Shown here in pieces: positions 1 through 6,118 of a DNA stretch of 7,402 bases. The stretch is from positions 1 to 7,402 of the forward strand of contig PQAN01000259.1 of NCBI GenBank assembly GCA_003105285.1, given 5' to 3'. Within the stretch, counting starts at the first letter, position 1, and each line of letters opens with the position of its first letter. The position numbers and the translations under genes were made by a program. The notes under the pieces are model-generated. The model did not search any database. It was not told where the DNA came from and was given only the letters and a program-made list of their open reading frames with translations. Source of the DNA: Methylocystaceae bacterium. GTDB lineage: Bacteria > Pseudomonadota > Alphaproteobacteria > Rhizobiales > Beijerinckiaceae.

Positions 1-411
1 GCGATGAGCGCGTCGCGCGGCGCTCCGCGCAAGCCCTTGCCCAAACGGTCGAGCACGCGCGCGGCGACGACCTCGAACGCGTCCGGAGGCGAGCGGAAAG
101 ATCGGCTTGACGGCGGCGGCCAGCCCATAGCCGAGCAGCGTCAGTCCCTTGCGCTTGCCGAGCAGGTCCGACACGCGGCCGGACACGACCTTGACGGCGA
201 GCGCGGTCGCCTCCGCCGATCCTTCGATCCAGCCGATATCCGTCGCCGGCAGGCCGAGCGAGACGGTGAGATAGACGGGGAGCAGGGCATGGATCATCTC
301 GGACGAGCAATCCATGAGGAGCGAGGTGAAGCCCAATCCCCAGACGGCGCGCGGCAGATCCGCGGCGGCGCGGATCGATCGCGTGTCTTCGTCGGCGGCG
401 GGCTCGCTCAT
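1..411 (-). pseudogene. MFS transporter, 5' part, apparently frameshifted and cut by the window edge
   Basis: This is the N-terminal part of a major facilitator superfamily permease of the inner membrane; the substrate cannot be inferred. From ATG at 411 the first 108 codons give a short polar N-terminus, a first hydrophobic helix around LLMDCSSEMIHALLPVYLTV, and the loop motif GRVSDLLGKRKG (residues 78-89), the typical MFS motif A between helices 2 and 3. At about position 86 the frame then turns into an Arg-rich, non-membrane sequence. The neighbouring frame (codons from 86 downward) gives FEVVAARVLDRLGKGLRGAPRDALI, quoted here in parts: FEVVAARVLDRLGK then GLRGAPRDALI, a conserved MFS sequence around helix 4. 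One missing base would explain this. It may be a true pseudogene or a sequencing error. The gene lies 63 bp after ihfA on the same strand, and no strong ribosome binding site is visible before the ATG. The C-terminal two thirds are outside the window. Confidence 0.75.
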
Positions 412-440
412 GCGATCAGGCTTGTAGGACGGCGGCCTTC

Positions 441-460
441 GCCTTCGCAAGCGCGAAAGC
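441..460 (-). terminator. Possible stem-loop after ihfA
   Basis: In the 63-bp gap between the ihfA stop and the MFS start, GCTTTCGC and GCGAAGGC (minus strand) can form an 8-bp stem with one G-U pair and a 4-nt loop. No T-run follows, so this is at best a weak or Rho-assisted terminator, or simply a GC-rich coincidence. Confidence 0.25.
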
Positions 461-474
461 CGCGGCGGCGCGCC

Positions 475-873
475 TCAGCGACTCCTGGCGATCGGACGAT
501 GGCCGTTGATGCGCGCCCGCAGCACATTGGAGGCTTTGAACATCACGACGCGCCGCGCCGAGATCGGAGCCGTGGCGCCGGTCTTCGGATTGCGGCCGAC
601 GCGCTCGTTTTTCGAGCGGATGTGGAACGAGCCGAAGGACGACAGTTTCACGTCTTCTCCCGTCACGATCGCCTGAAAGATCTCCGACAGCACGGCCTCT
701 ACGAATTCGCTGGATTCCGTGCGGGAGAGGCCGACGCGGCGATGCACGGCGTCGGCGAGATCGGCGCGCGTCAACGTATGGGAGGACGCCGCATCGGAGG
801 CGGCGGGCCGACGGGCGTCGGAGCGCTTCACATCGACGTTCTGAAAGCCATCTTCGAAAACATCCTGCGACAT
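475..873 (-). CDS. ihfA: Integration host factor subunit alpha
   Basis: IHF-alpha pairs with IHF-beta to form a sequence-specific DNA-bending protein of the nucleoid, used in transcription, replication and recombination. The HU/IHF fold starts at TLTRADLADAVHRRVGLSRTES (residues 33-54; start TLTRADLADAV), followed by VKLSSFGSFHIRSKNERVGRNPKTG (given as VKLSSFGSF and RVGRNPKTG). The beta-arm with the intercalating proline (P96) in GRNPKTG is intact, then ARRVVMFKASNVLRARI. I chose the ATG at 873 (132 aa) because it follows AAGG in a leader with palindromes. A longer frame reaches 978, but its extra 35 residues do not look like IHF. Even from 873 there are about 32 residues before the fold, where IHF-alpha usually starts only a few residues before TLTRAD; no internal ATG lies closer to the core. 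It sits 204 bp after fabH on the same strand and may have its own promoter. Confidence 0.93.
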   Translation of the reverse strand: MSQDVFEDGFQNVDVKRSDARRPAASDAASSHTLTRADLADAVHRRVGLSRTESSEFVEAVLSEIFQAIVTGEDVKLSSFGSFHIRSKNERVGRNPKTGATAPISARRVVMFKASNVLRARINGHRPIARSR

Positions 874-911
874 CTTCAACCTTGTGTAATGCAAGCAGAA
901 AACAACATGGG

Positions 912-952
912 CGAGACGGCTCGCCGTCTCGTTGCGATAGCTCTCGCGAGAG
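912..952. promoter_or_regulatory. Two adjacent dyads in the ihfA leader
   Basis: Between fabH and ihfA lie two well-formed inverted repeats. At 912-931 there are 9-bp arms CGAGACGGC and GCCGTCTCG around a 2-nt centre. At 941-952 there is the perfect 12-bp palindrome CTCTCGCGAGAG. In the direction of transcription (minus strand) the first-named dyad ends 38 nt before the ihfA ATG and is followed, after a short gap, by a T-rich run (TTGTTTTCT). It could therefore act as a terminator or attenuator for read-through from fabH, or as an operator. An AT-rich stretch further upstream (about 1010-1056) could hold the ihfA promoter, for instance TTGATT and AAATAT separated by 18 bp on the minus strand, but this match is poor. 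Confidence 0.4.
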
Positions 953-1077
953 AAAGGTTCGTCGCGGTTCGCCCGCAATCCGCGAGCTGCAGCCGCTTGT
1001 TGCGAGTGGCGAAAAACTCAATCTGGATATTTTTCAGAAAGATTGCAAGAAATCAAGCGCAGGTTGCGGCTTGGGAG

Positions 1078-2064
1078 CTACCAGCGGATCAGCGCCGACC
1101 CCCAGGTGAAGCCGCCGCCGACCGCCTCCAGCATGACGAGGTCGCCGCGCTCGATGCGGCCGTCCCGCCGCGCGACCGAGAGCGCCAGCGGAATCGAGGC
1201 CGCGGAGGTGTTGCCGTGCAGATGCACGGTGGCGACGATCTTTTCCGGCCCGATCCCGAGCTTGGCGGCGGACATGTCGATGATGCGGCGATTGGCCTGA
1301 TGCGGCACGAACCATCGCAGCTCGCCGGGCGTGACGCCGGTCGCGGCGAAGGCGTCCTTCACGACGTCGGTCACCATGCCGACGGCGAAACGGAAGACTT
1401 CCTTGCCCTCCATCCGCAGATGGCCGACCGTGCCGGTCGAGGAGGGGCCGCCGTCGACATGCAGCTTGGCGCGATGGCGGCCGTCCGAGCGCAGATGCGT
1501 CGTCAGAACGCCGCGCTCGGCCATGGAGCCGTCGCTCGCGCGGGCCTCCAGCACCACGGCGCCGGCGCCGTCGCCGAACAGCACGCAAGTGGTGCGGTCC
1601 GTCCAGTCGATGATGCGTGAAAAGGTCTCGGCGCCGATGACGAGGGCGCGCTTGTGCGAGCCGGAGCGCAGGAATTTGTCGGCCGTCGCCAGGGCGAAGA
1701 CGAAGCCGGAGCAGACCGCCTGCAGATCGAAGGCGACGCCGTGGAAGATGCCGAGCGCCGCCTGGATCTGCGTGGCGGTCGAGGGAAAGGTGTAGTCCGG
1801 CGTCGACGTGCCGACGATGACGAGATCGATATCCTCCGGCCGCAGGCCCGCGTCCGCGAGCGCGGCGCGGGCCGCGCGCTCGCCGAGCATCGACGTCGTC
1901 TCGCCGGGCGCGGCAATGTGTCGCTCCCTGATGCCGGTGCGTTGAACGATCCACTCGTCGCTCGTGTCGACCATGGAGGCGAGCTCGGCGTTGGTCAGAA
2001 CGCGTTCCGGCAGATAGGAGCCGACGCCGGCGACGACCGAGCGCAATTGTCCGACGGCGGTCAC
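1078..2064 (-). CDS. fabH: 3-oxoacyl-[acyl-carrier-protein] synthase III (KAS III)
   Basis: FabH condenses an acyl-CoA (usually acetyl-CoA) with malonyl-ACP to start type II fatty acid synthesis in the cytoplasm. The 328-residue length is normal for the family. The thiolase-fold catalytic triad is complete: Cys118 in LQAVCSGF, His255 in FVPHQANRR and Asn285 in HGNTSAASIP. Other family signatures are SDEWIVQRTGIRER (residues 35-48), VGTSTPDYTFPSTA (84-97), LFGDGAGAVVLE (162-173) and the C-terminal GGGFTWGSALIRW. The start is GTG at 2064, whose GTGA overlaps the plsX stop by 4 bp, with AGGA about 9 nt upstream; no ATG lies near the expected N-terminus. The overlap indicates translational coupling to plsX, so acyl-chain initiation and acyl-phosphate formation are made together. 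Confidence 0.97.
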   Translation of the reverse strand: MTAVGQLRSVVAGVGSYLPERVLTNAELASMVDTSDEWIVQRTGIRERHIAAPGETTSMLGERAARAALADAGLRPEDIDLVIVGTSTPDYTFPSTATQIQAALGIFHGVAFDLQAVCSGFVFALATADKFLRSGSHKRALVIGAETFSRIIDWTDRTTCVLFGDGAGAVVLEARASDGSMAERGVLTTHLRSDGRHRAKLHVDGGPSSTGTVGHLRMEGKEVFRFAVGMVTDVVKDAFAATGVTPGELRWFVPHQANRRIIDMSAAKLGIGPEKIVATVHLHGNTSAASIPLALSVARRDGRIERGDLVMLEAVGGGFTWGSALIRW

Positions 2065-3155
2065 TGTGCGGCTTCCTGGGAGGAGGGAAGGGACGTCGCG
2101 GCGGCGGAGTCTTTGGCGGGAGCGTCGTGTTCGTGCGAGATCGCCATCGTTTCCCGTATTTTCGTCAACAGGCCCTGATGGGCCATCTCGTAGCCGATCT
2201 CGACCGCGCGGGCGAAGGCGACGGGGTCGGCGCCGCCGTGGCTCTTGATGACGACGCCCTCGAGGCCGAGGAACACGCCGCCGTTGATGTTGCGCACGTC
2301 GAGCTTGTCGCGCAGCTCGCGGAAAGCCCCGCGCGCGAGGAGATAGCCGAGCTTGGCGAGCAGCGACTTGCCGATCGCCTGGCGCAGATAGTCGGTGATC
2401 TGCTGCGCCGTTCCTTCGGCCGTCTTCAGCGCGATATTGCCCGAGAATCCCTCGGTGACGACGACGTCGACGACGCCCTTGCCGATCTCGTCGCCCTCGA
2501 CGAAGCCGCGATAGTCGAGATCGGGGAGATCGGCCTCCTTCAGCAGGCGAGAGGCGGTCTTGACCTCCTCGACGCCCTTGATGTCCTCCTTGCCGACATT
2601 GAGCAGGCCGACGCTCGGACGCTCGAGCTCGAACAGCGCCCGCGCCATCGCCGAGCCCATGACGGCGAGGTCGACGAGATGGCGGGCGTCCGCGCCGATC
2701 GAGGCGCCGACGTCCAGCACGATGGAATAGCCGCGCGGGGTCGGCGCCGGCCACAGGCTCGCGAGCGCCGGGCGCTCGATATCCGCCATCGTATGCAGGC
2801 AGACTTTGGCCATGGCCATCAGCGCGCCGGTGTTGCCGGCGGAGACGGCGACGTCGGCCTCGCCTTTCTTCACCGCCTCGATCGCCTGCCACATGGAGGA
2901 GACGCGGCGGCCCGAGCGCAACGCCTGGCTCGGCTTGTCGTCCATGCGGACCGCGACCTTGGTGTGGCGCACCGTGGAGACCGCCGCGAGACGCGGAAAG
3001 GACGCGAGTTCGGCGTGAATCGCCGTCTCGTCGCCGAACAGCAGAAAGCTGCTGTCGGGTCGGCGCTCGAGCGCGTTCGCGGCTCCGGGAATGGTGACTT
3101 TTGGACCAAAATCGCCGCCCATGGCGTCGAGCGCTATCCGAATGGGCTGCGCCAT
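2061..3155 (-). CDS. plsX: Phosphate acyltransferase PlsX
   Basis: PlsX converts acyl-ACP and inorganic phosphate to acyl-phosphate, the donor used by PlsY to acylate glycerol-3-phosphate. It is a peripheral protein of the inner membrane face. The 364 residues contain the family signatures in order: IALDAMGGDFGP (residues 7-18), the SAGNTGALMAMAK nucleotide/phosphate loop (105-117), LDVGASIGAD (147-156), GLLNVGKEDIKG (183-194), VTEGFSGNIALK (233-244) and the C-terminal FLGLEGVVIKSHGGAD (295-310). The last 25 residues or so are a polar Ala/Ser-rich tail beyond the conserved domain. The ATG at 3155 fits the conserved N-terminus; AGGAG lies about 10 nt upstream, slightly far. It follows yceD after an unusually long 241-bp gap and overlaps fabH by 4 bp. 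Confidence 0.97.
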   Translation of the reverse strand: MAQPIRIALDAMGGDFGPKVTIPGAANALERRPDSSFLLFGDETAIHAELASFPRLAAVSTVRHTKVAVRMDDKPSQALRSGRRVSSMWQAIEAVKKGEADVAVSAGNTGALMAMAKVCLHTMADIERPALASLWPAPTPRGYSIVLDVGASIGADARHLVDLAVMGSAMARALFELERPSVGLLNVGKEDIKGVEEVKTASRLLKEADLPDLDYRGFVEGDEIGKGVVDVVVTEGFSGNIALKTAEGTAQQITDYLRQAIGKSLLAKLGYLLARGAFRELRDKLDVRNINGGVFLGLEGVVIKSHGGADPVAFARAVEIGYEMAHQGLLTKIRETMAISHEHDAPAKDSAAATSLPSSQEAAQ

Positions 3156-3396
3156 TCCACATCAACTCCTGACTTGTTCCGGAAGCCGAGCGGCATCCCC
3201 TTTCGGCGCCGTCGGGTCGCCCGTAGCGTGAGCGGTTCGGCGAAACGAGAACGGGAGGCCGCGCTCATTCGCAGTCCTCGGGCGACATCGCTCGAGACGG
3301 GCATGGACGTTCCGCCCAGCATGGCGCTGGCGCACACGACTTGCCATTTGCGCCGCGCCAGCGCAAGGGCAATTCCGGCCGCCGCGACGAAGATCG
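3156..3396 (-). other. Non-coding gap between yceD and plsX with a strong inverted repeat
   Basis: This 241-bp spacer separates two genes that are otherwise tightly grouped. I see no convincing gene in it: the frame running through from upstream has a hydrophobic segment (TIFVAAAGIALALARR) just after the yceD stop, but lacks a plausible start with a ribosome binding site and later becomes Arg-rich. The main structure is a perfect 10-bp inverted repeat, GCGCTGGCGC at 3324-3333 and GCGCCAGCGC at 3355-3364, with a 21-nt loop. In the direction of transcription it begins 32 nt after the yceD stop and has no T-run after it. It could be a Rho-independent-like attenuator, an mRNA stability element, or chance. 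No clear sigma-70 promoter for plsX was found. Confidence 0.45.
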
Positions 3397-4011
3397 TCAG
3401 TTCTCGCGGCCTTTCTCCAAGGCGTCGCGCAATCCGGCGAAGGGCGAGGCCGTCTCGGGCTCGCCGGCCGCCGCGGACTCGGCGAAGCTCGCTCCCGGCT
3501 TTCGCGGATAAGGATCGAGGGCGAGCGCCAGGAATTCGGCGACCACGGACCCGAGGTCGACCCGTCCTTCGATCAGCGGATCGGGCGCGTCGTCGTCGAG
3601 AGCGACGATGTGGCGGCTCGTTTTCTCCTCTTTCGGCTCGGGCGCCGAGCCCGTCCGCCGGTCCCGCCAATGTCTGTCGCCGCGAGGCGCGTCCTCGACC
3701 GGCGCCGGCGGCGCGAAGCGCAGATCGATCGGCTCGACGACGGTCGCGTCGAACTCCTCGAGCGAGACGACGCAGGTCTGGCGTATGTCCGCGCGCAATT
3801 CGCCCGTCACCCGAAGCCCGCCCGCGCCTTCGCGCGCGACATGCAGGTCCGCCTCGAGCCGGGACAGCGCGTTCAGCCCGTCCGCGCGGGCGAGCGCGGC
3901 GCGTTCTCCAGCCTCGGCGGCGATCGACACGTCGAGGCCGTTCTCGGGCACGTCGGCCGCCGCCAGGGGACGCGAGAACGGGACCTCGTCGACGTCTTGG
4001 TCTCTTGTCAT
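3397..4011 (-). CDS. YceD/DUF177 family protein (23S rRNA accumulation protein homologue)
   Basis: This is a small cytoplasmic protein of the DUF177/YceD family. E. coli YceD is linked to 23S rRNA accumulation, and related plant proteins act in plastid 23S rRNA processing and translation; the exact role in alphaproteobacteria is uncertain. The 204 residues show PFSRPLAAADVP at the N-terminus, the central QTCVVSLEEFDATV segment with the conserved Cys80, and the hallmark C-terminal acidic block DDDAPDPLIEGRVDLG followed by EFLALALDPYPRKPG and a final SPFAGLRDALEKG. Between the two halves lies a charged, probably flexible linker of about 30 residues (102-133). The ATG at 4011 is preceded by AGGAG with 7-nt spacing; longer in-frame starts (for example 4038) lack this. 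It lies upstream of plsX and divergent from bamE, as is common in this class. Confidence 0.9.
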   Translation of the reverse strand: MTRDQDVDEVPFSRPLAAADVPENGLDVSIAAEAGERAALARADGLNALSRLEADLHVAREGAGGLRVTGELRADIRQTCVVSLEEFDATVVEPIDLRFAPPAPVEDAPRGDRHWRDRRTGSAPEPKEEKTSRHIVALDDDAPDPLIEGRVDLGSVVAEFLALALDPYPRKPGASFAESAAAGEPETASPFAGLRDALEKGREN

Positions 4012-4241
4012 GAGGCTTCTCCTCTTCAAGTCGCGCATCGCGGAACGGATATAGATGGGCGGCGCCGGCGATTTTCGAAGCGTCGCCATTTTCTGGCCAT
4101 TGATACGGTCGAAGAGCGGACGACGCCAGCCCGAGGCGACGAAGCCGAGCCTTCGCGGCTTGCTTTCGCCCGGGCCGGAGGTTAGGCATCCATAAATCAT
4201 TCGTGCGATATCGGTTCGCCTCGCATCGACGAGGGAAGGAC
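4012..4241. promoter_or_regulatory. Divergent intergenic region of yceD and bamE
   Basis: This 230-bp region must hold the promoters for both divergent genes. For bamE, TTGCTT at 4160-4165 with TAGGCA at 4183-4188 (17-bp spacing) is a weak sigma-70-like candidate. For yceD, CTATAT on the minus strand (4054-4049) resembles an alphaproteobacterial -10 box, but no good -35 lies at the right distance. A 6-bp stem AAGCCG/CGGCTT (4142-4147 and 4156-4161) overlaps the bamE -35 candidate. Ribosome binding sites are clear on both sides: AGGAG before yceD and GAGGG before bamE. Confidence 0.35.
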
Positions 4242-4727
4242 ATGGCGGAGAGCAAAATGGCGTCGGGGAGCTTGCGTTTCTTTTCCCAAAAGGCGCGGCT
4301 TCGCGCGGCTCTGGCCGTCGGCGCCGTGGGGCTCGCGGCCTCGCTGTCCGGCTGCCTCGGCTATGACGGCGTCATCAACCGCGGCGCCATCATCGACACG
4401 CGCAAGGCCGCGCAGGTCAAGACCGGCCTTCCCGCCCAGCAGGTGCTCGCGCTTCTCGGCACGCCGTCGACGACGTCGACGGTCGGCGGCGACGCCTGGT
4501 ACTATTTCAGCCAGAGGATCGAGCGCCAATTGGCGTTCATGCCGCAGCAGGTCGCCGATCAGCACGTGTTGGCGGTGTATTTCGACAAATCCAAGAAGGT
4601 GCAGCGCATCGCCGATTACGGCTTCGAGGACGGCAAGCCCATCGACTTCCTGACGCGCACGACGCCGACGGCCGGCGCGGAGTTCCACTTCCTGCAGAAC
4701 ATGCTCTCCAAGCTGCTGACCTTCTAA
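4242..4727 (+). CDS. bamE: Outer membrane protein assembly factor BamE (SmpA/OmlA lipoprotein)
   Basis: BamE is a lipoprotein on the periplasmic face of the outer membrane that stabilises the BAM machine, which folds beta-barrel proteins. The 161-residue product has a basic N-terminus, a hydrophobic signal segment and the lipobox LSGC, so Cys38 should be the lipidated first residue of the mature protein. The SmpA/OmlA domain follows: KTGLPAQQVLALLGTPSTTS, then DAWYYFSQR, VLAVYFDKSKKVQRIADYG and DGKPIDFLTRTTPTAG, all typical of alphaproteobacterial members. I chose ATG 4242 because GAGGG lies 6 nt upstream. ATG 4257 with GGAG 7 nt upstream is also possible, while the frame back to 4203 (GTG) adds residues that do not fit a signal peptide. 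It is divergent from yceD. Confidence 0.95.
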   Translation: MAESKMASGSLRFFSQKARLRAALAVGAVGLAASLSGCLGYDGVINRGAIIDTRKAAQVKTGLPAQQVLALLGTPSTTSTVGGDAWYYFSQRIERQLAFMPQQVADQHVLAVYFDKSKKVQRIADYGFEDGKPIDFLTRTTPTAGAEFHFLQNMLSKLLTF

Positions 4728-4788
4728 ACGCGCGATTCCCCTTGTTTTTCTAGCGTGAGCGCGAGCGCGCCGGGCGGCGGAGCCGTTT

Positions 4789-4823
4789 GGCGCGATTGTG
4801 GCGAAGCGCGCGCCGTTTCTTCT
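4789..4823 (+). terminator. Weak candidate terminator after bamE
   Basis: GGCGCG (4789-4794) and CGCGCC (4809-4814) can pair around a 14-nt loop, followed by the pyrimidine-rich GTTTCTTCTCC. The stem is short and the T-run broken. A second small stem, GAAGCC/GGCTTC (4836-4841 and 4853-4858), follows. The 248-bp stretch 4728-4975 holds no gene that I can support. Confidence 0.25.
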
Positions 4824-4928
4824 CCGTACGTAGCTGAAGCCTTGTTTTCCGGGGCTTCGCGGCAATCGGCCGCTCGCGCGAATTGTGACAGGGACGTGAC
4901 GCGCGTGGTCGATTTTTCGCCCCTCCTG

Positions 4929-4957
4929 GTTGTTAGGCTGAATCTAGTCCTAACAAC
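4929..4957. promoter_or_regulatory. Perfect 9-bp dyad just before the transglycosylase ribosome binding site
   Basis: GTTGTTAGG (4929-4937) and CCTAACAAC (4949-4957) form a perfect inverted repeat with an 11-nt spacer. The half-site centres are 20 bp apart, which is about two helical turns and is typical of an operator for a dimeric helix-turn-helix repressor. If transcribed, it could instead form a hairpin whose 3' arm ends immediately before the ribosome binding region (GAGAGGA, 4959-4965), 18 nt before the GTG start, and so affect translation. The sequence is notably AT-richer than its surroundings. Which regulator, if any, binds is unknown. Confidence 0.5.
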
Positions 4958-4975
4958 AGAGAGGAACGAAACAGG

Positions 4976-6112
4976 GTGACTTTCCAGGCGATAGCTTCTG
5001 CCGATCGAGGCGCAACGGAAGCGTCGGCGCCGAGATGGCCGCGCTTTCTGCAAGTTCTCACTGTCCGCCTTCGCGCGGAGTGGCCCGACATCCGGGCCGC
5101 CCAATCCGTTCAGGTGCTGGTCCGCGCGCTCGCTGTCGCGGCGGCCTTCGCTTTCGCCATGGTGGCGGTTCTGCTCGCCGTTCCCGACGGCCGCGACCGC
5201 GTCAAGCCGGCGGAGACGTCGGCCCGGACGGCCAGGAACGGCGCCCAGGCCCGCGGCCGCGCCGCGCCGCCCGTCATCCAATTGGCGCGCGGCGATATCG
5301 ACGATACGGCGCTCGACGCCGATTTCTCGCTCGAAGAGGCGGCGCGGAGCTGGGCGCGCGTGGCCGGGCGAAAGGGGACGGCGGACCGGCCGGACGCCGA
5401 GGCTTGGCGCGGCGACAGCGCGACCTCCGGCGTTCTCCAGTTCGGCCCGGTGCGCGTCGCGCGCGCGATCGTCGAGCATGTCGTGCAGGCGGCGAAGACG
5501 ACGGGCTCCGATCCCGCGCTTTTGATGGCCATCGCCGACAAGGAATCGAATTTCGCGCCACGCGCCAAGGCCAGCACGTCTTCGGCCAGCGGGCTGTTCC
5601 AGTTCATCGACTCCACCTGGTTCAAGGCGGTGCGCCTGTTCGGCTGGCGCCACGGGCAGGAGGAGGCGGCTCGGGCGATCGAGGCGTCGGACGGCGATAC
5701 GCGCGTCTCGCGCCAGAAGCGCGTGGAAATCCTGAAGCTTCGCAACGATCCTTATCTCTCCGCCGTGTTCGCCGCGGAAATGCTGAAATATGACGGGGAG
5801 CGCATCTCGGAGCGCCTCGGCCGGCCTCTGACGGCGGGCGAAACCTATCTCATCCACTTCCTCGGGCCCGACGACGCGGCCCGGTTCATGCAGAAAATGG
5901 ACGAGGCGCCGAACACTTCCGCCGCTCGGCTGCTGCCGAAGCCGGCCCGCGCCAATAAGCCGATCTTCTATGCGCGTCAGGGGCGCAAGATGAAGGACAA
6001 GTCCGTCGGCGAGGTTCACGAGGCCTTCGAGGCGATGATGGGCCAGCGCTCCGATCGCTACAGGGGCGTCGAAAGCAAGCTGCCCGGCGGGGCCCTGGCC
6101 TATACGGAATAA
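4976..6112 (+). CDS. Membrane-anchored lytic transglycosylase (SLT domain)
   Basis: This is a peptidoglycan-cleaving enzyme predicted to act in the periplasm. The 378 residues comprise a cytoplasmic N-terminus of about 47 residues, one hydrophobic helix (about 48-70, ALAVAAAFAFAMVAVLLAV), a polar linker rich in Ala/Arg, and a lysozyme-like SLT domain from about 160. The catalytic glutamate is Glu190 in AIADKESNFAPRAKAS, followed by ASGLFQFIDSTWFKAV (204-219). The C-terminal half has LRNDPYLSAVFAAEML, LTAGETYLIHFLGPDDAARF and ANKPIFYARQGR, a pattern I recognise from an alphaproteobacterial SLT family with GLFQF in place of the commoner GLMQ. The start is GTG 4976, with AGGA 10 nt upstream; no earlier start or better ATG precedes the helix. 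Lack of a cleavable signal suggests anchoring in the inner membrane. Its specific role (growth, secretion-system insertion or other) cannot be told. It stands alone between bamE and icd. Confidence 0.88.
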   Translation: MTFQAIASADRGATEASAPRWPRFLQVLTVRLRAEWPDIRAAQSVQVLVRALAVAAAFAFAMVAVLLAVPDGRDRVKPAETSARTARNGAQARGRAAPPVIQLARGDIDDTALDADFSLEEAARSWARVAGRKGTADRPDAEAWRGDSATSGVLQFGPVRVARAIVEHVVQAAKTTGSDPALLMAIADKESNFAPRAKASTSSASGLFQFIDSTWFKAVRLFGWRHGQEEAARAIEASDGDTRVSRQKRVEILKLRNDPYLSAVFAAEMLKYDGERISERLGRPLTAGETYLIHFLGPDDAARFMQKMDEAPNTSAARLLPKPARANKPIFYARQGRKMKDKSVGEVHEAFEAMMGQRSDRYRGVESKLPGGALAYTE

Positions 6113-6118
6113 GAGGAT

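Noticed and set aside
1051..1063. IHF-site-like sequence AATCAA-N4 upstream of ihfA
   Set aside because: The second half of the consensus (TTR) is absent (AGG instead), so it does not support IHF autoregulation.
4..1620. 538-codon open frame on the plus strand, antisense to MFS, ihfA and fabH
   Set aside because: Its translation is Arg/Gly/Ala-rich without family motifs, while the opposite strand encodes well-conserved proteins. Long antisense frames are expected at this GC content.
1078..3165. A 695-residue minus-strand frame that could be read as a fusion ahead of FabH
   Set aside because: Only the last 328 residues are FabH. The preceding part is plsX read in the wrong frame; the GTG at 2064 is the sensible start.
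2127..4013. 628-codon plus-strand frame antisense to plsX and yceD
   Set aside because: It is a low-complexity Arg-rich translation in its second half and a mirror of the plsX codons in its first; the minus-strand genes explain the region.
4899..4906. Palindrome ACGCGCGT before the transglycosylase gene
   Set aside because: It is only 8 bp of CG-rich alternation in GC-rich DNA and is readily explained by chance.
4724..6019. 431-codon minus-strand frame antisense to the transglycosylase
   Set aside because: It shows no recognisable motif, and the plus strand carries a complete SLT protein with catalytic motifs.
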